From: an uncultured bacterium
GTDB taxonomy: Bacteria > Bacteroidota > Bacteroidia > Bacteroidales > JACABE01
Assembly (NCBI GenBank): GCA_903911455.1
Contig: CAIWDQ010000495.1
Span: forward strand, 1 to 11,405
DNA length: 11,405 bases
Direction of reading: 5' to 3'
Shown piece after piece: positions 1 through 6,256 of the stretch. Under the pieces are notes generated by a model. It was not told the origin of the DNA and made no database searches. It was given only the letters and a program-made list of their open reading frames with translations. The translations under genes were made by a program, and so were the position numbers. Each line of letters opens with the position of its first letter. Positions within the stretch are counted from its first letter, which is position 1.

Positions 1-112
1 GCACACTGGCTTCTAACATTTTCTGTAATTGCGGGAGAGATTCTATTTCCTGTATATCGCTTTCAGTCAAAGCCTTGTCGGAAAACCCATTAACATAAAG
101 CGGGTTCAACAT
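1..112 (-). CDS. Partial CDS, N-terminal end of an unrecognised protein (C-terminal part beyond the left edge)
   Basis: An open minus-strand frame starts at ATG 112-110 and stays open for 37 codons to the window edge. The product begins MLNPLYVNGFSDKALTES and ends at the edge with LQKMLEASV. I do not recognise the family. Coding status is supported by composition: this stretch is clearly more GC-rich than the very AT-rich DNA beginning near 120. The same frame is open upstream to a TAG at 154-152, so the start is uncertain. An ATG at 147-145 would give a natural-looking N-terminus (MVKK..), but it is one base out of frame across a run of seven A residues on the minus strand. That could be a real frame difference, a homopolymer error, or an unused ATG. 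No strong ribosome binding site is visible, which is normal for Bacteroidota. Confidence 0.5.
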   Translation of the reverse strand, partial: MLNPLYVNGFSDKALTESDIQEIESLPQLQKMLEASV

Positions 113-240
113 GCAATCGGTGTTTACCTTATAGATTTTTTTACCATTAATCTAAATTAATTTTTATCTTCTTTAAATATCTTAATTTAAAATAATCTTC
201 AAAACTAAATTAATCTTAATCTTATCATTATAATAACTGT

Positions 241-294
241 GTATGAGGGATAAATTACCAAAAGAAATCGGTATTGTTTAATTCCCTATCATAC
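241..294. repeat. Imperfect long inverted repeat / hairpin
   Basis: The outer arms GTATG (241-245) and CATAC (290-294) pair. So do GGGA (247-250) with TCCC (283-286), an AAAT/GTTT-type AU-rich segment, and TACC (256-259) with GGTA (270-273), around a loop of about 10 bases. The stem is interrupted by small bulges. It could be a structured RNA, a decayed palindromic element or a regulator site. No neighbouring feature explains it. Confidence 0.4.
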
Positions 295-353
295 ATACTA
301 GGGTTAAAAGATAAATAGAATCTCAAAAATAAGTTTACTTTTTTATAATTAGG

Positions 354-371
354 CACGACATTTATGTCGTG
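354..371. repeat. Perfect 18-bp inverted repeat (REP-like palindrome)
   Basis: CACGACAT (354-361) is followed by TT and then its exact reverse complement ATGTCGTG (364-371). It is GC-richer than the surrounding DNA and lies in a gene-free stretch, which is the usual character of short palindromic extragenic repeats. A second small hairpin, TGGCT-TC-AGCCA at 393-404, follows 21 bases later. There is no T-run directly after the stem, so a terminator is less likely. Confidence 0.55.
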
Positions 372-392
372 TATAATGTTAACAAATATATC

Positions 393-404
393 TGGCTTCA
401 GCCA
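393..404. repeat. Short GC-rich hairpin TGGCT-TC-AGCCA
   Basis: A five-base perfect stem (393-397 with 400-404) has a two-base spacer in AT-rich surroundings. Its closeness to the 354-371 palindrome suggests a small cluster of palindromic elements. On its own it is short enough to have arisen by chance. Confidence 0.3.
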
Positions 405-423
405 AAAGATTAAGAAGAAGTGT

Positions 424-466
424 AAAATTGCAAATATTAATAAATAAAATATTTGTGCAATTTTTT
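424..466 (+). terminator. Terminator-like hairpin in the leader region of the gene at 520
   Basis: AAAATTGC plus AAATATT (424-438) pairs with AATATTT (448-454) and GCAATTTT (457-464), leaving a GT bulge (455-456). A T-run (461-466) follows and overlaps the end of the stem. The shape is that of an intrinsic terminator on the plus strand, yet no plus-strand gene precedes it. It may therefore end an unseen small transcript, act as an attenuator for the gene at 520, or simply be structure in AT-rich DNA. Confidence 0.4.
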
Positions 467-469
467 ATT

Positions 470-477
470 TTACTTTG
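470..477 (+). promoter_or_regulatory. Possible Bacteroidota -7 element for the gene at 520
   Basis: TTACTTTG matches seven of eight positions of the TAnnTTTG consensus and would place the transcript start near 483, leaving an A-rich leader of about 36 bases. A TTTG at 452-455 could be the -33 element, but the spacing of 14 bases is shorter than usual. This is a weak call. Confidence 0.25.
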
Positions 478-519
478 GCGTTATAACTTAAAAAACAACA
501 ACATTAAAATTAAAAACAA

Positions 520-1230
520 ATGAAAAACAAAATTAAATTAATTATGGCAATAGCCATACTTACTCCCTGTTTGTTATGCGGACAAGGAAATAGTACAAAC
601 AAAGTAACCATTTCAGAAAACGCATCACGAGATATGATGTCAGTTTCTGTTTCTAAATTAAATATTCTCTATCTTGGAATTGATAATCCTGTTGAAATTG
701 CTATTTGCGATGTTAAAAGTGAAAGTATTAGTGCAACAATCGATAATGGCACAATTACAAAAGTTTCAGGAATCAATTGGATTGTTAAACTTTATAATGG
801 TAATAATGCTGTAATTAAGATTTATGTTGAAAAAGATGGAAAGAAAACATTATATGGTGAAAGAATATTTAAAGTTAGACGAATGCAAGAGCCTGTGCCC
901 GTGCTTGCAGGTGTTAAAAAAGGAACTATTGATAAAAAGACAATTTTGGATAATCCTAATTTAACAGTTGAATTTGGAGACTTTTTATTAGAAGATTTTT
1001 TAATAAATGGTGATAAAATGGTAATTACTTCCTTCTCTTTTACAAGTGTAGATTCAACAAAGAAAGAAGTGGAATCATACGTAAGTAATAATAATGCCTT
1101 AACTATTAATATGATTAACTCAATAAAAAGACTAAATCCGGGAGATAAATTCTACATAGAAAATATTACATTAAAAGAACCGGATGGATCAACACGTAAA
1201 ATAAGTGCTATGACCTTGGCAATTAAATAA
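520..1230 (+). CDS. Secreted protein resembling GldM/PorM C-terminal periplasmic domains
   Basis: The 236-residue product has a signal peptide (residues 1 to about 21: basic start, hydrophobic core, LLCG before Gln22), so it should be exported to the periplasm. There is no acceptable lipobox and no other membrane segment. Residues 43-62 (SVSKLNILYLGIDNPVEIAI) resemble the NVLYxGVDNPxxIxA signature that opens the third domain of GldM, the T9SS and gliding-motility motor protein. The segment RVRxxPxPxAxVG-like at 117-131 and the region 132-236 (LINGDKMVITSFSF, then NPGDKFYIENITLKEPDG) resemble the fourth domain, which contacts the GldK/GldN ring. It lacks the transmembrane anchor and first two domains of true GldM (about 500 residues). 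It is therefore a stand-alone D3-D4-like protein, perhaps an accessory or competitor of the T9SS motor. That role is inference; the domain call rests on sequence pattern only. The gene stands alone with its own terminator. Confidence 0.75.
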   Translation: MKNKIKLIMAIAILTPCLLCGQGNSTNKVTISENASRDMMSVSVSKLNILYLGIDNPVEIAICDVKSESISATIDNGTITKVSGINWIVKLYNGNNAVIKIYVEKDGKKTLYGERIFKVRRMQEPVPVLAGVKKGTIDKKTILDNPNLTVEFGDFLLEDFLINGDKMVITSFSFTSVDSTKKEVESYVSNNNALTINMINSIKRLNPGDKFYIENITLKEPDGSTRKISAMTLAIK

Positions 1231-1317
1231 ACTCCATTATAGTTTTATAAGAATTGATGTATTTCTTTAGTTTATTGATTATACAATTCAGAAGGGTTAA
1301 ATAATTCTATTAGAAAC

Positions 1318-1347
1318 AAAAAGAGCCGGAATAAACCGGCTCTTTTT
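1318..1347. terminator. Bidirectional intrinsic terminator
   Basis: AAAAAGAGCCGG (1318-1329) pairs perfectly with CCGGCTCTTTTT (1336-1347) around the loop AATAAA. A-runs and T-runs flank the stem, so it can terminate both the plus-strand gene ending at 1230 and the minus-strand operon ending at 1370. Confidence 0.9.
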
Positions 1348-1369
1348 TATTAAAAAACAAACACTAATA

Positions 1370-2617
1370 TTAGCACTTTTTATAAACGATAGCAATTACC
1401 GTTTTATCGTCTCCACCCATATTCACAGAAAGTGCATAAGGGCGATCTTCATTTATTTTTATCTGCGAATTGCCAGCATGTCCAGTCAATTGCATCCAGA
1501 TTGTAACTGCCTGATGAATCCCAGTAGCTCCCACCGGGTGACCCCATCCACATAAACCACCTGTGGTATTGAATGGAACTTTACCTGTACGTGAAGTATT
1601 TCCAGCCAATACAAAATCTGGACCTTCGCCCGGTTTAGCAAAACCAATAGCTTCGGTAGCCATAATGCCAGCAATCGAGAAACAATCATGACACTCTACA
1701 GTAGCAAGATCATCAATTGTAATACCTGCCATATCTATTGCTTTTTTAACGGCAACTGCAGTAGTTTCTAATGCAGTCATATCTTCAGGAGGAGCTGTAA
1801 TATCATACTCAGCCTGTCCTAAACCAACTATTTCCACAGCATCTTTTAAAGCAATACCTGTTCTTTTTAAACCTTCTTCAGATACAATTGCAATAGCAGC
1901 TGCACCATCCGAAACCTTTGAACAGTCAAATACTGTAATATGTTCTAAAAATGATTTTGCGTTAGGCTCAACAGAAGCAACTGCTTCAGGACTTGCACTT
2001 GTATTATGGTGTTCTTGTGCAGTTGGATCCAAACGAGCGTTCTCAATTGCATTCTTAAACCAAACAGCCATCGCTTTACGGGTTTTTTCTCTGCCATACT
2101 TGGCGTAATAAATACCTGCTCTGTCACTAAACTTTCCTGGGAAGAAATGAGCATGACCAGTCTTTCTTTCTTTAAAATAACCAGCTCCTGCTAAAATATC
2201 AGCACCATAAACAGCCTTAACTGTATTCTGAACTTCAACACCTAAGGCAAGAACAACCTCAGCACTACCTGCCAAAACAGTCTTAATACTTGTAGCCAAA
2301 CCTAAACCACCCGAACCACAAGCAGCTTCAACTCTAACTACTGGTTTAAACTTTAAACCTTCGTCGATTGCAGGAATAAAACCTGCCAAGTGCCCTTGAT
2401 TATTATAGCGCGCAGCCATAAAATTACTGATAACACTTTCGTCGACAACAGCAGCGCCACCGATCTTAGCCAAAGTTCCTCTACCTGCTTCCTGAATGTA
2501 CTCTAATAAGCCCGGACGTTCTTTCTTAGGATTGAATTCTTTTCTACCTGTGCCTAACGAAATGGTGTTGTAACCACCAACCATATATATCTTTTTGCTA
2601 AACTTTTTCATCGTCAT
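1370..2617 (-). CDS. SCP2-type thiolase (acetyl-CoA acetyltransferase family)
   Basis: The 415-residue protein is a thiolase and should cleave 3-ketoacyl-CoA with CoA to give acetyl-CoA and a shortened acyl-CoA, or run in reverse. The nucleophilic cysteine is Cys100 in EAACGSGG. The motif H310-D311-C312-F (ECHDCFSIA) is the SCP-x/SCP2 thiolase signature that replaces NEAF of classical thiolases. GGLCGWGHPVGATG (353-366) supplies His360. The classical C-terminal CxGGG is absent; NMGGDD (399-404) takes its place, as expected for this subfamily. Length is normal. Start: ATG 2617 lies 5 bases after the stop of the upstream dehydrogenase gene; an alternative ATG two codons later is possible. It is the last gene of the beta-oxidation operon. 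Chain-length preference cannot be read from the sequence. Confidence 0.92.
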   Translation of the reverse strand: MTMKKFSKKIYMVGGYNTISLGTGRKEFNPKKERPGLLEYIQEAGRGTLAKIGGAAVVDESVISNFMAARYNNQGHLAGFIPAIDEGLKFKPVVRVEAACGSGGLGLATSIKTVLAGSAEVVLALGVEVQNTVKAVYGADILAGAGYFKERKTGHAHFFPGKFSDRAGIYYAKYGREKTRKAMAVWFKNAIENARLDPTAQEHHNTSASPEAVASVEPNAKSFLEHITVFDCSKVSDGAAAIAIVSEEGLKRTGIALKDAVEIVGLGQAEYDITAPPEDMTALETTAVAVKKAIDMAGITIDDLATVECHDCFSIAGIMATEAIGFAKPGEGPDFVLAGNTSRTGKVPFNTTGGLCGWGHPVGATGIHQAVTIWMQLTGHAGNSQIKINEDRPYALSVNMGGDDKTVIAIVYKKC

Positions 2618-2622
2618 AAATA

Positions 2623-3960
2623 TTAAATAAAATCATTAACCGGACCGTATGCGTGGAAAAATCCTGTAAGTAAAACGGTGTTCACATCATCTGTATTCAA
2701 AGCTACATTATCAGCTACTAGTTTTAAACCAATCTCTTTAGAACGCTTTAAATAGTTAACCGCTAAAGCAGCACCCACAGTATTCATTTCTTTCAACTCA
2801 TTAAAATAAGTACGAAGCACATCCAAACGAGTTTTCTGATTGCTTACAGCCGATTTCCATGTGATATGTGAAGAAGCAAGCTTGCCTAATCTGTCGTCAC
2901 AAGCTGCTGCAAAAGTATCAATAGCTACGTATTCTTTAACTTCAGGATTATAAATAGCAGTTACTTTTCCCTTTTCATATTTAAGGAACCCATCTTTTTG
3001 AGAACCATCAGAGTTCTGACCGCCTCTTACACCCATATCTATATACATATCCAAAAGATTATGATGAATTTCTTCGTCTTTTACATGAGGATTCATAACC
3101 TTCATAATATACTGACAAACATCAACACCAACATAATCTATCAACTGGAAAATTCCCATAGGACGAACCATGAAATCCTGAGTAACCTTGTTAATCATAT
3201 AAACAGCTTCCACAAAAGGAATATCTTTAGCTAGTTTAACAGCTTGATCCATGCCATAAATTGCATCACGCATAAAATGACCATTACCAATAAAGCCTGC
3301 AAAATCATTTGAAGGAACTACTACTTTTCTAAGATTCTTAGCATACATTAAAGCGAATTCACTTAAATCAGCAACAGTAGTCTTAGCATTTATAATCTCA
3401 ACCAACTTCTGTACAGCAGGTGGATTATAGAAATGGAAACCAATAATTCTTCCTTCTAAATTAGCTTTAGCATCCAATTCATGAATTGGAATAGAAGAAG
3501 TATTAGTTAAGAACCAAGGTTTCTTTGTACTATTCTGATTGATTTGAGAAAATAGCTTAACTTTTAAGTCAGGATTCTCGCTCGCTGCTTCGAATATAAG
3601 ATTTGATTCATAAGTTGATTCTAAAGTAGTAACCGGACGCAAAATATTCATCACATCCATAACATACTCATTAATAATGTCGCTGTTTTCGATAAGATCA
3701 GCGCGATCTTCATATATCTTTCTTAGCTGAACAATTTTCTTTTCAGCAATCTTTACAACCTGTGCATTTATATATTTCATCAAGCCAGATAAAGCTTTTT
3801 GTGAAATATCTACTGCATTCAGCACATAAGTTTTAGACTTATTCTCAGCTTTAAGACTTAAGTCAGCCATTTCAACGATTGTTAGCAATACAATTCCGCT
3901 ACCCATCTTACCTGCAGCGCCAAGTATTGAAACATTCTCCATTTTTTCATTATAATCCAT
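2623..3960 (-). CDS. 3-hydroxyacyl-CoA dehydrogenase family protein
   Basis: The enzyme oxidises 3-hydroxyacyl-CoA to 3-ketoacyl-CoA with NAD+. The N-terminal Rossmann fold shows G14-AA-G17-KM-G20, with a likely NAD-ribose-binding Asp51 (NAVDIS). IFEAASE (122-128) matches the conserved EAxxE segment. Active-site residues typical of the family are visible: Ser155/Ser156 in TNTSSIP, His176 in GFHFYNPP, Glu188 in KLVEII, and Asn226 in GFIGNGHF. The C-terminal helical domain follows from about 218. At 445 residues it is longer than the usual 280-320. Part of the excess lies between the glycine loop and Asp51 (about ten extra residues) and the rest at the C-terminus. Start: ATG 3960, 36 bases after the hydratase stop; Met7 (MENVSIL) is an equally plausible start. 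It is the middle gene of the operon, with only 5 bases to the thiolase. Confidence 0.9.
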   Translation of the reverse strand: MDYNEKMENVSILGAAGKMGSGIVLLTIVEMADLSLKAENKSKTYVLNAVDISQKALSGLMKYINAQVVKIAEKKIVQLRKIYEDRADLIENSDIINEYVMDVMNILRPVTTLESTYESNLIFEAASENPDLKVKLFSQINQNSTKKPWFLTNTSSIPIHELDAKANLEGRIIGFHFYNPPAVQKLVEIINAKTTVADLSEFALMYAKNLRKVVVPSNDFAGFIGNGHFMRDAIYGMDQAVKLAKDIPFVEAVYMINKVTQDFMVRPMGIFQLIDYVGVDVCQYIMKVMNPHVKDEEIHHNLLDMYIDMGVRGGQNSDGSQKDGFLKYEKGKVTAIYNPEVKEYVAIDTFAAACDDRLGKLASSHITWKSAVSNQKTRLDVLRTYFNELKEMNTVGAALAVNYLKRSKEIGLKLVADNVALNTDDVNTVLLTGFFHAYGPVNDFI

Positions 3961-3996
3961 AAATGTTATATTATGATTTGAAATATTAATAAATTC

Positions 3997-4767
3997 TTAC
4001 CAGTTTGGTTTACGTTTTTCTAAGAATGCTCTCATCCCTTCTCCCGATTCACCATTTCCAAATAATGCACCGAACTCTTTAGCTTCAAGTGCTGCAGCAT
4101 CCAGAAAGTTCATTGCAAATCCTTTTCTTATTACACTCTTTGCCTTTTTAACAGCAGTATTCCCTTTGTTTGCTATCCTTTCAGCAATCAATAATACAGT
4201 TTCCATTAAATGTTCAGGTTCTGTAATTTTTTGTACTAATCCTATCCTTAAAGCATCTTCGGCAGTAATAACTTCACCACTCAAAGTCATGTATAAAGCA
4301 TCTGCAAGATTAGTAAGCCTTGATAAACGTTGAGTACCTGCATAACCCGGAATTAATCCAAGACTAACTTCAGGTAAACCAAACTTTGCATGAGTACTTG
4401 CAATCCTGAAATCGCATGACATTGCTAATTCACAACCACCACCTAAAGTATATCCATTAACAGCAGCAATAACTGGTATTTCTAAAGCTGAAATACTATT
4501 AAAAGTATTTTGCCCAATTTTAGAGAAAGCTTCTCCCTGAACTGAATCCATATTTACTAATTCAGCAATATCGGCACCAGCCACAAAAGCTTTACCCATG
4601 CCAGTTATAATTAATACTTTTATATCGCTATTGCATCTAATTGAAGCAATAAACGAATCCATTTCGTTAAAGAAAGTTGTGTTTAATGCATTCATTGCTT
4701 CAGGACGATTTATGGTAACTATACCAATCCCATTGTTAATTTCAACCTTTAAGACCTTATAATCCAT
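3997..4767 (-). CDS. Enoyl-CoA hydratase (crotonase family)
   Basis: This 256-residue crotonase-fold enzyme should add water across 2-enoyl-CoA to give 3-hydroxyacyl-CoA. The oxyanion-hole segments are GKAFVAGADIAEL (58-70) and NGYTLGGGCELAM (104-116). The two catalytic glutamates are Glu113 and Glu133 (LPEVSLGLIPG), twenty residues apart exactly as in the characterised hydratases. The C-terminus EKRKPNW is typical for the family. Both acid residues being present argues for a hydratase rather than an isomerase or a degenerate crotonase. It is the first gene of the minus-strand operon with the dehydrogenase and thiolase, and it is transcribed divergently from the Fe-S operon at 4940. Substrate could be crotonyl-CoA or longer enoyl-CoAs. 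Confidence 0.93.
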   Translation of the reverse strand: MDYKVLKVEINNGIGIVTINRPEAMNALNTTFFNEMDSFIASIRCNSDIKVLIITGMGKAFVAGADIAELVNMDSVQGEAFSKIGQNTFNSISALEIPVIAAVNGYTLGGGCELAMSCDFRIASTHAKFGLPEVSLGLIPGYAGTQRLSRLTNLADALYMTLSGEVITAEDALRIGLVQKITEPEHLMETVLLIAERIANKGNTAVKKAKSVIRKGFAMNFLDAAALEAKEFGALFGNGESGEGMRAFLEKRKPNW

Positions 4768-4811
4768 GATTAATTTTGATTAATTACTATTCTTATACTC
4801 AATAAAAAGAA

Positions 4812-4819
4812 CAAAATTA
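4812..4819 (-). promoter_or_regulatory. Candidate -7 element, beta-oxidation operon
   Basis: TAATTTTG on the minus strand is a full TAnnTTTG match about 45 bases upstream of the hydratase ATG, leaving a leader of roughly 38 bases. No TTG -33 element is present at the expected distance, so the call is weak. Confidence 0.3.
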
Positions 4820-4912
4820 AAAAAAATTAGTTCATAAAAAAATAAAATAGGTACGTTTATACTTATTTATTTACTATTTTTGGAAACTGAATCATATATT
4901 AAAAAAAATGAT

Positions 4913-4920
4913 TATTTTTG
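4913..4920 (+). promoter_or_regulatory. Candidate -7 element, Fe-S oxidoreductase operon
   Basis: TATTTTTG is a full match to TAnnTTTG, 19 bases before the ATG at 4940. An identical octamer lies at 4875-4882, so either could serve. The nearest upstream TTG is 30 bases away (4880-4882), longer than usual. Confidence 0.3.
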
Positions 4921-4939
4921 TCAATTAAATGTGTAAATA

Positions 4940-6250
4940 ATGAAACAGCTAGTATTTATTTTTATTCTTTTACTTACGATAGCGATATTTATTTATTCGA
5001 TATCTAAGATTATAGCTTTAATAAAGTTGTCGAAGAAAGCTTATCCAATTAAAGACATTGGCAAGCGCATAATGATGACCTTAGATGTGGCTTTCTTTCA
5101 AAGCAAAATATTCCGTCGTCCTGTTATTGGTTTCATGCATGCCATGACCTTCTGGGGGTTTCTGGTTATATGTTTAGGAACAATTGAGATAACAATTGAC
5201 GGTATTTTTGGTACAGAAAGAATATTATCAAAACTAGGTATAGTTTATGATATTATTTCTGCTTCAGGAGATATATTCGGACTAATTGTTTTGATTGCAA
5301 TCATTGCCTTTTTAGTAAGAAGAATCTTACTGCATGTTAAAAGATTTGAAGGTGTTGAAATGATAAAGAAACATCATACCGATGCCAACATAGCGTTAAG
5401 CATTATACTTTTATTGATGGTTTCTTTATTAAGTATGAATGCTTCGTATTGCGCTTTAAATTCTGGTAAAGAAATTACAGGAACTTATCCTATCGGTATG
5501 TTTCTGAAAAACATATTTAGCTCAATGGAAGAATCAACTTTATATGTTATCTATCAAATCAGTTGGTGGGCACATATCTTATTAGTTTTCTTCTTTGCTA
5601 ATTATCTTCCTTATTCAAAACATTTCCATGTATTCATGTCGATACCTAATGTATTTGTTAGTAGATTAGAGCCATTAGGTAAGCTTTATAATATGGAAAG
5701 CGTAACAAAAGAGGTAAGAATTATGATGGATCCTAATCTTGCTTATGCTACCCCTGGTGCTGATGCTGCTCCTCCCGAAAGATTTGGTGTTAAGGATATA
5801 GAAGACGGAACCTGGAAGAATTATGTTGATTCTTTGTCGTGTACTCAATGTGGAAGATGTACTTCTGTTTGCCCTGCTAACATTACAGGTAAATTGCTTT
5901 CTCCTCGTAAGATATTTATTGATTACAGGGCTCGGATGAACGAGAAAGGAAGTAAGCTTCTTAAGAATAAAGATTATACTGATAATAAATCATTCATCAG
6001 GGATTATATTACGGAGGAAGAGATTTGGGCGTGTACTACCTGCAATGCTTGTGCTCAGGAGTGTCCGGTAAATATTAATCATCCTTCGTTGATAGTTGAT
6101 ATGCGTCGTTATCTGGCTATGGAAGAGGGCAGTGTTCCTACAGGAATTAAAATGATTTTCTCTAATATTGAGAACAATGGTGCGCCTTGGCAATATTCGC
6201 CACAAGATAGATTATTATGGGCTCAGGATTTAGTAATGAATAAAAACTAA
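4940..6250 (+). CDS. Membrane cytochrome b-like / 2x[4Fe-4S] electron-transfer subunit (NarI + HdrC-like)
   Basis: The 436-residue protein has two parts. The N-terminal half (about 1-235) is a membrane domain with hydrophobic segments near 4-29, 63-83, 107-130, 150-170 and 203-222. It resembles the NarI-type cytochrome b: His67 (GFMHAMTFWGF), His212 (WWAHILLVFF) and His228 or His230 (SKHFHVF) are candidate haem ligands. The C-terminal half faces the cytoplasm in relatives and carries two ferredoxin-type clusters, C301xxC304xxC307xxxC311P and C365xxC368xxC371xxxC375P, as in HdrC. It should move electrons between a soluble donor and the quinone pool. The next gene starts 6 bases downstream and supplies the CCG-domain partner. 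The summed length (436+266) is close to the fused FadF/EMO proteins of about 700 residues, which accept electrons from ETF. The ETF link here is inferred from that resemblance and from the divergent beta-oxidation genes. Confidence 0.85.
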   Translation: MKQLVFIFILLLTIAIFIYSISKIIALIKLSKKAYPIKDIGKRIMMTLDVAFFQSKIFRRPVIGFMHAMTFWGFLVICLGTIEITIDGIFGTERILSKLGIVYDIISASGDIFGLIVLIAIIAFLVRRILLHVKRFEGVEMIKKHHTDANIALSIILLLMVSLLSMNASYCALNSGKEITGTYPIGMFLKNIFSSMEESTLYVIYQISWWAHILLVFFFANYLPYSKHFHVFMSIPNVFVSRLEPLGKLYNMESVTKEVRIMMDPNLAYATPGADAAPPERFGVKDIEDGTWKNYVDSLSCTQCGRCTSVCPANITGKLLSPRKIFIDYRARMNEKGSKLLKNKDYTDNKSFIRDYITEEEIWACTTCNACAQECPVNINHPSLIVDMRRYLAMEEGSVPTGIKMIFSNIENNGAPWQYSPQDRLLWAQDLVMNKN

Positions 6251-6256
6251 GATATT

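Larger units (their letters stand above)
113..519. other. 407-base gene-free region with several hairpins
   Basis: No credible gene is seen here on either strand, and the sequence is strongly AT-rich. It contains an imperfect long inverted repeat (241-294), a perfect short palindrome (354-371), a small TGGCT/AGCCA hairpin (393-404), a terminator-like hairpin (424-464), and a weak promoter-like motif just upstream of the gene at 520. It should hold the promoter of the left-edge minus-strand gene and that of the gene at 520, so it is a divergent intergenic region. It could also encode a small RNA, but nothing shows that directly. Confidence 0.6.
4768..4939. promoter_or_regulatory. Divergent promoter region between the beta-oxidation and Fe-S operons
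   Basis: These 172 AT-rich bases separate two divergent operons and must hold both promoters. TAATTTTG on the minus strand (4819-4812) fits the TAnnTTTG -7 consensus for the hydratase operon, and TATTTTTG on the plus strand occurs at 4875-4882 and 4913-4920 for the Fe-S operon. No matching -33 TTG at normal spacing is seen. GATTAAT occurs twice (4768-4774, 4778-4784) with a 10-base period next to the hydratase start, a possible regulator site, but such words are frequent in AT-rich DNA. Confidence 0.5.

Noticed and set aside
520..585. Lipoprotein signal on the GldM-like protein
   Set aside because: Cys17 is preceded by Leu-Thr-Pro and Cys20 by Cys-Leu-Leu; neither fits a lipobox, whereas cleavage before Gln22 fits the common Bacteroidota signal peptidase I pattern.
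1486..2154. Two short minus-strand open frames inside the thiolase (1486-1689 and 1945-2154)
   Set aside because: Out of frame with a gene whose catalytic motifs are intact from end to end, so they are not evidence of a frameshift or nested gene.
2006..2194. Open frame of 62 codons on the plus strand
   Set aside because: Lies entirely within the thiolase gene on the other strand; no signal or domain, cysteine/phenylalanine-rich antisense composition.
2998..3234. Open frame of 78 codons on the plus strand
   Set aside because: Antisense to the well-supported hydroxyacyl-CoA dehydrogenase; no recognisable motif.
5990..6205. Minus-strand open frame of 71 codons
   Set aside because: Antisense to the second ferredoxin-motif region of the membrane Fe-S protein; no support of its own.
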